DNA from: Bacteroidota bacterium
GTDB taxonomy: Bacteria; Bacteroidota; Ignavibacteria; Ignavibacteriales; Ignavibacteriaceae
Reading direction: 5' to 3'
Length of the DNA: 6,886 nt
Assembly: GCA_021796135.1 (NCBI GenBank)
Contig: JAJYOQ010000221.1
Span: 1-6,886, forward strand
The number at the start of each line of letters is the position of its first letter. The first letter of the stretch is position 1. Positions 6,862 through 6,886 of this stretch are shown in pieces. The notes below the pieces were generated by a model. That model was given only the letters and a program-made list of their open reading frames with translations. It was not told where the DNA came from and made no database searches. Position numbers and translations under genes: made by a program.

Positions 6862-6886
6862 TTTTTCATCCTTTATCTTTAAAAAA
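6862..6886. repeat. Window-edge copy of the 25-base exact direct repeat
   Basis: This is identical to 6190-6214 over 25 bases and reaches the last base of the window. In the same minus-strand frame as the glycosyltransferase, it reads FLKIKDEKL and then a TAA stop at 6858-6856. It could be the very end of an upstream gene sharing a fragment with the glycosyltransferase, or an assembly artefact at a contig end. Neither can be decided from this window. Confidence 0.85.

Noticed and set aside
1..6886. CRISPR array, tRNA, rRNA, transposon ends or phage genes
   Set aside because: Reading both strands showed no spaced repeat array, no cloverleaf-like or rRNA-like sequence, and no transposase, integrase or phage protein.

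Overview
The window is one strand of a surface-glycan gene cluster. All five recognisable genes lie on the minus strand and are separated by only 20, 36, 49 and 59 bases, which suggests a single transcription unit. In order of transcription they are: a GT4-type glycosyltransferase (6786 to 5665), a class I SAM-dependent methyltransferase (5644 to 4835), a large multi-spanning membrane protein of the YfhO family (4798 to 2273), a LegB-type NDP-hexosamine 4,6-dehydratase (2223 to 1252), and a LegC-type PLP-dependent sugar aminotransferase that starts at 1192 and runs off the left edge almost complete. There is no gene-free stretch above 300 bases. The only sizeable non-coding piece is the last 100 bases, upstream of the glycosyltransferase.

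The DNA is AT-rich (roughly one third G+C by eye) and none of the starts has a convincing Shine-Dalgarno sequence. This suits the Bacteroidota/Chlorobi/Ignavibacteria group, where YfhO-family proteins are also common in glycan loci. That assignment is an inference from composition and gene content; no rRNA or other marker gene is present.

Functionally, LegB and LegC catalyse consecutive steps: 4,6-dehydration of an NDP-N-acetylglucosamine, then amination at C4. In characterised pathways these open the route to legionaminic acid, a nine-carbon sialic-acid-like sugar. The remaining steps (N-acetyltransferase, hydrolysing 2-epimerase, NeuB-like synthase, CMP-transferase) are not in the window and would be expected beyond the left edge. 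The glycosyltransferase, methyltransferase and YfhO protein probably assemble, methylate or modify the glycan at the membrane.

Oddities worth checking are a 25-base exact direct repeat linking the right edge to the inside of the glycosyltransferase gene (possible contig-end artefact or gene-fragment duplication), a 12-base tandem duplication inside a YfhO membrane segment, two micro-ORFs whose stops overlap the legB and legC starts, a YfhO frame that is open back to the methyltransferase stop, and the absence of the usual paired glutamates in the GT4 protein. I did not find a convincing previously undescribed system here.
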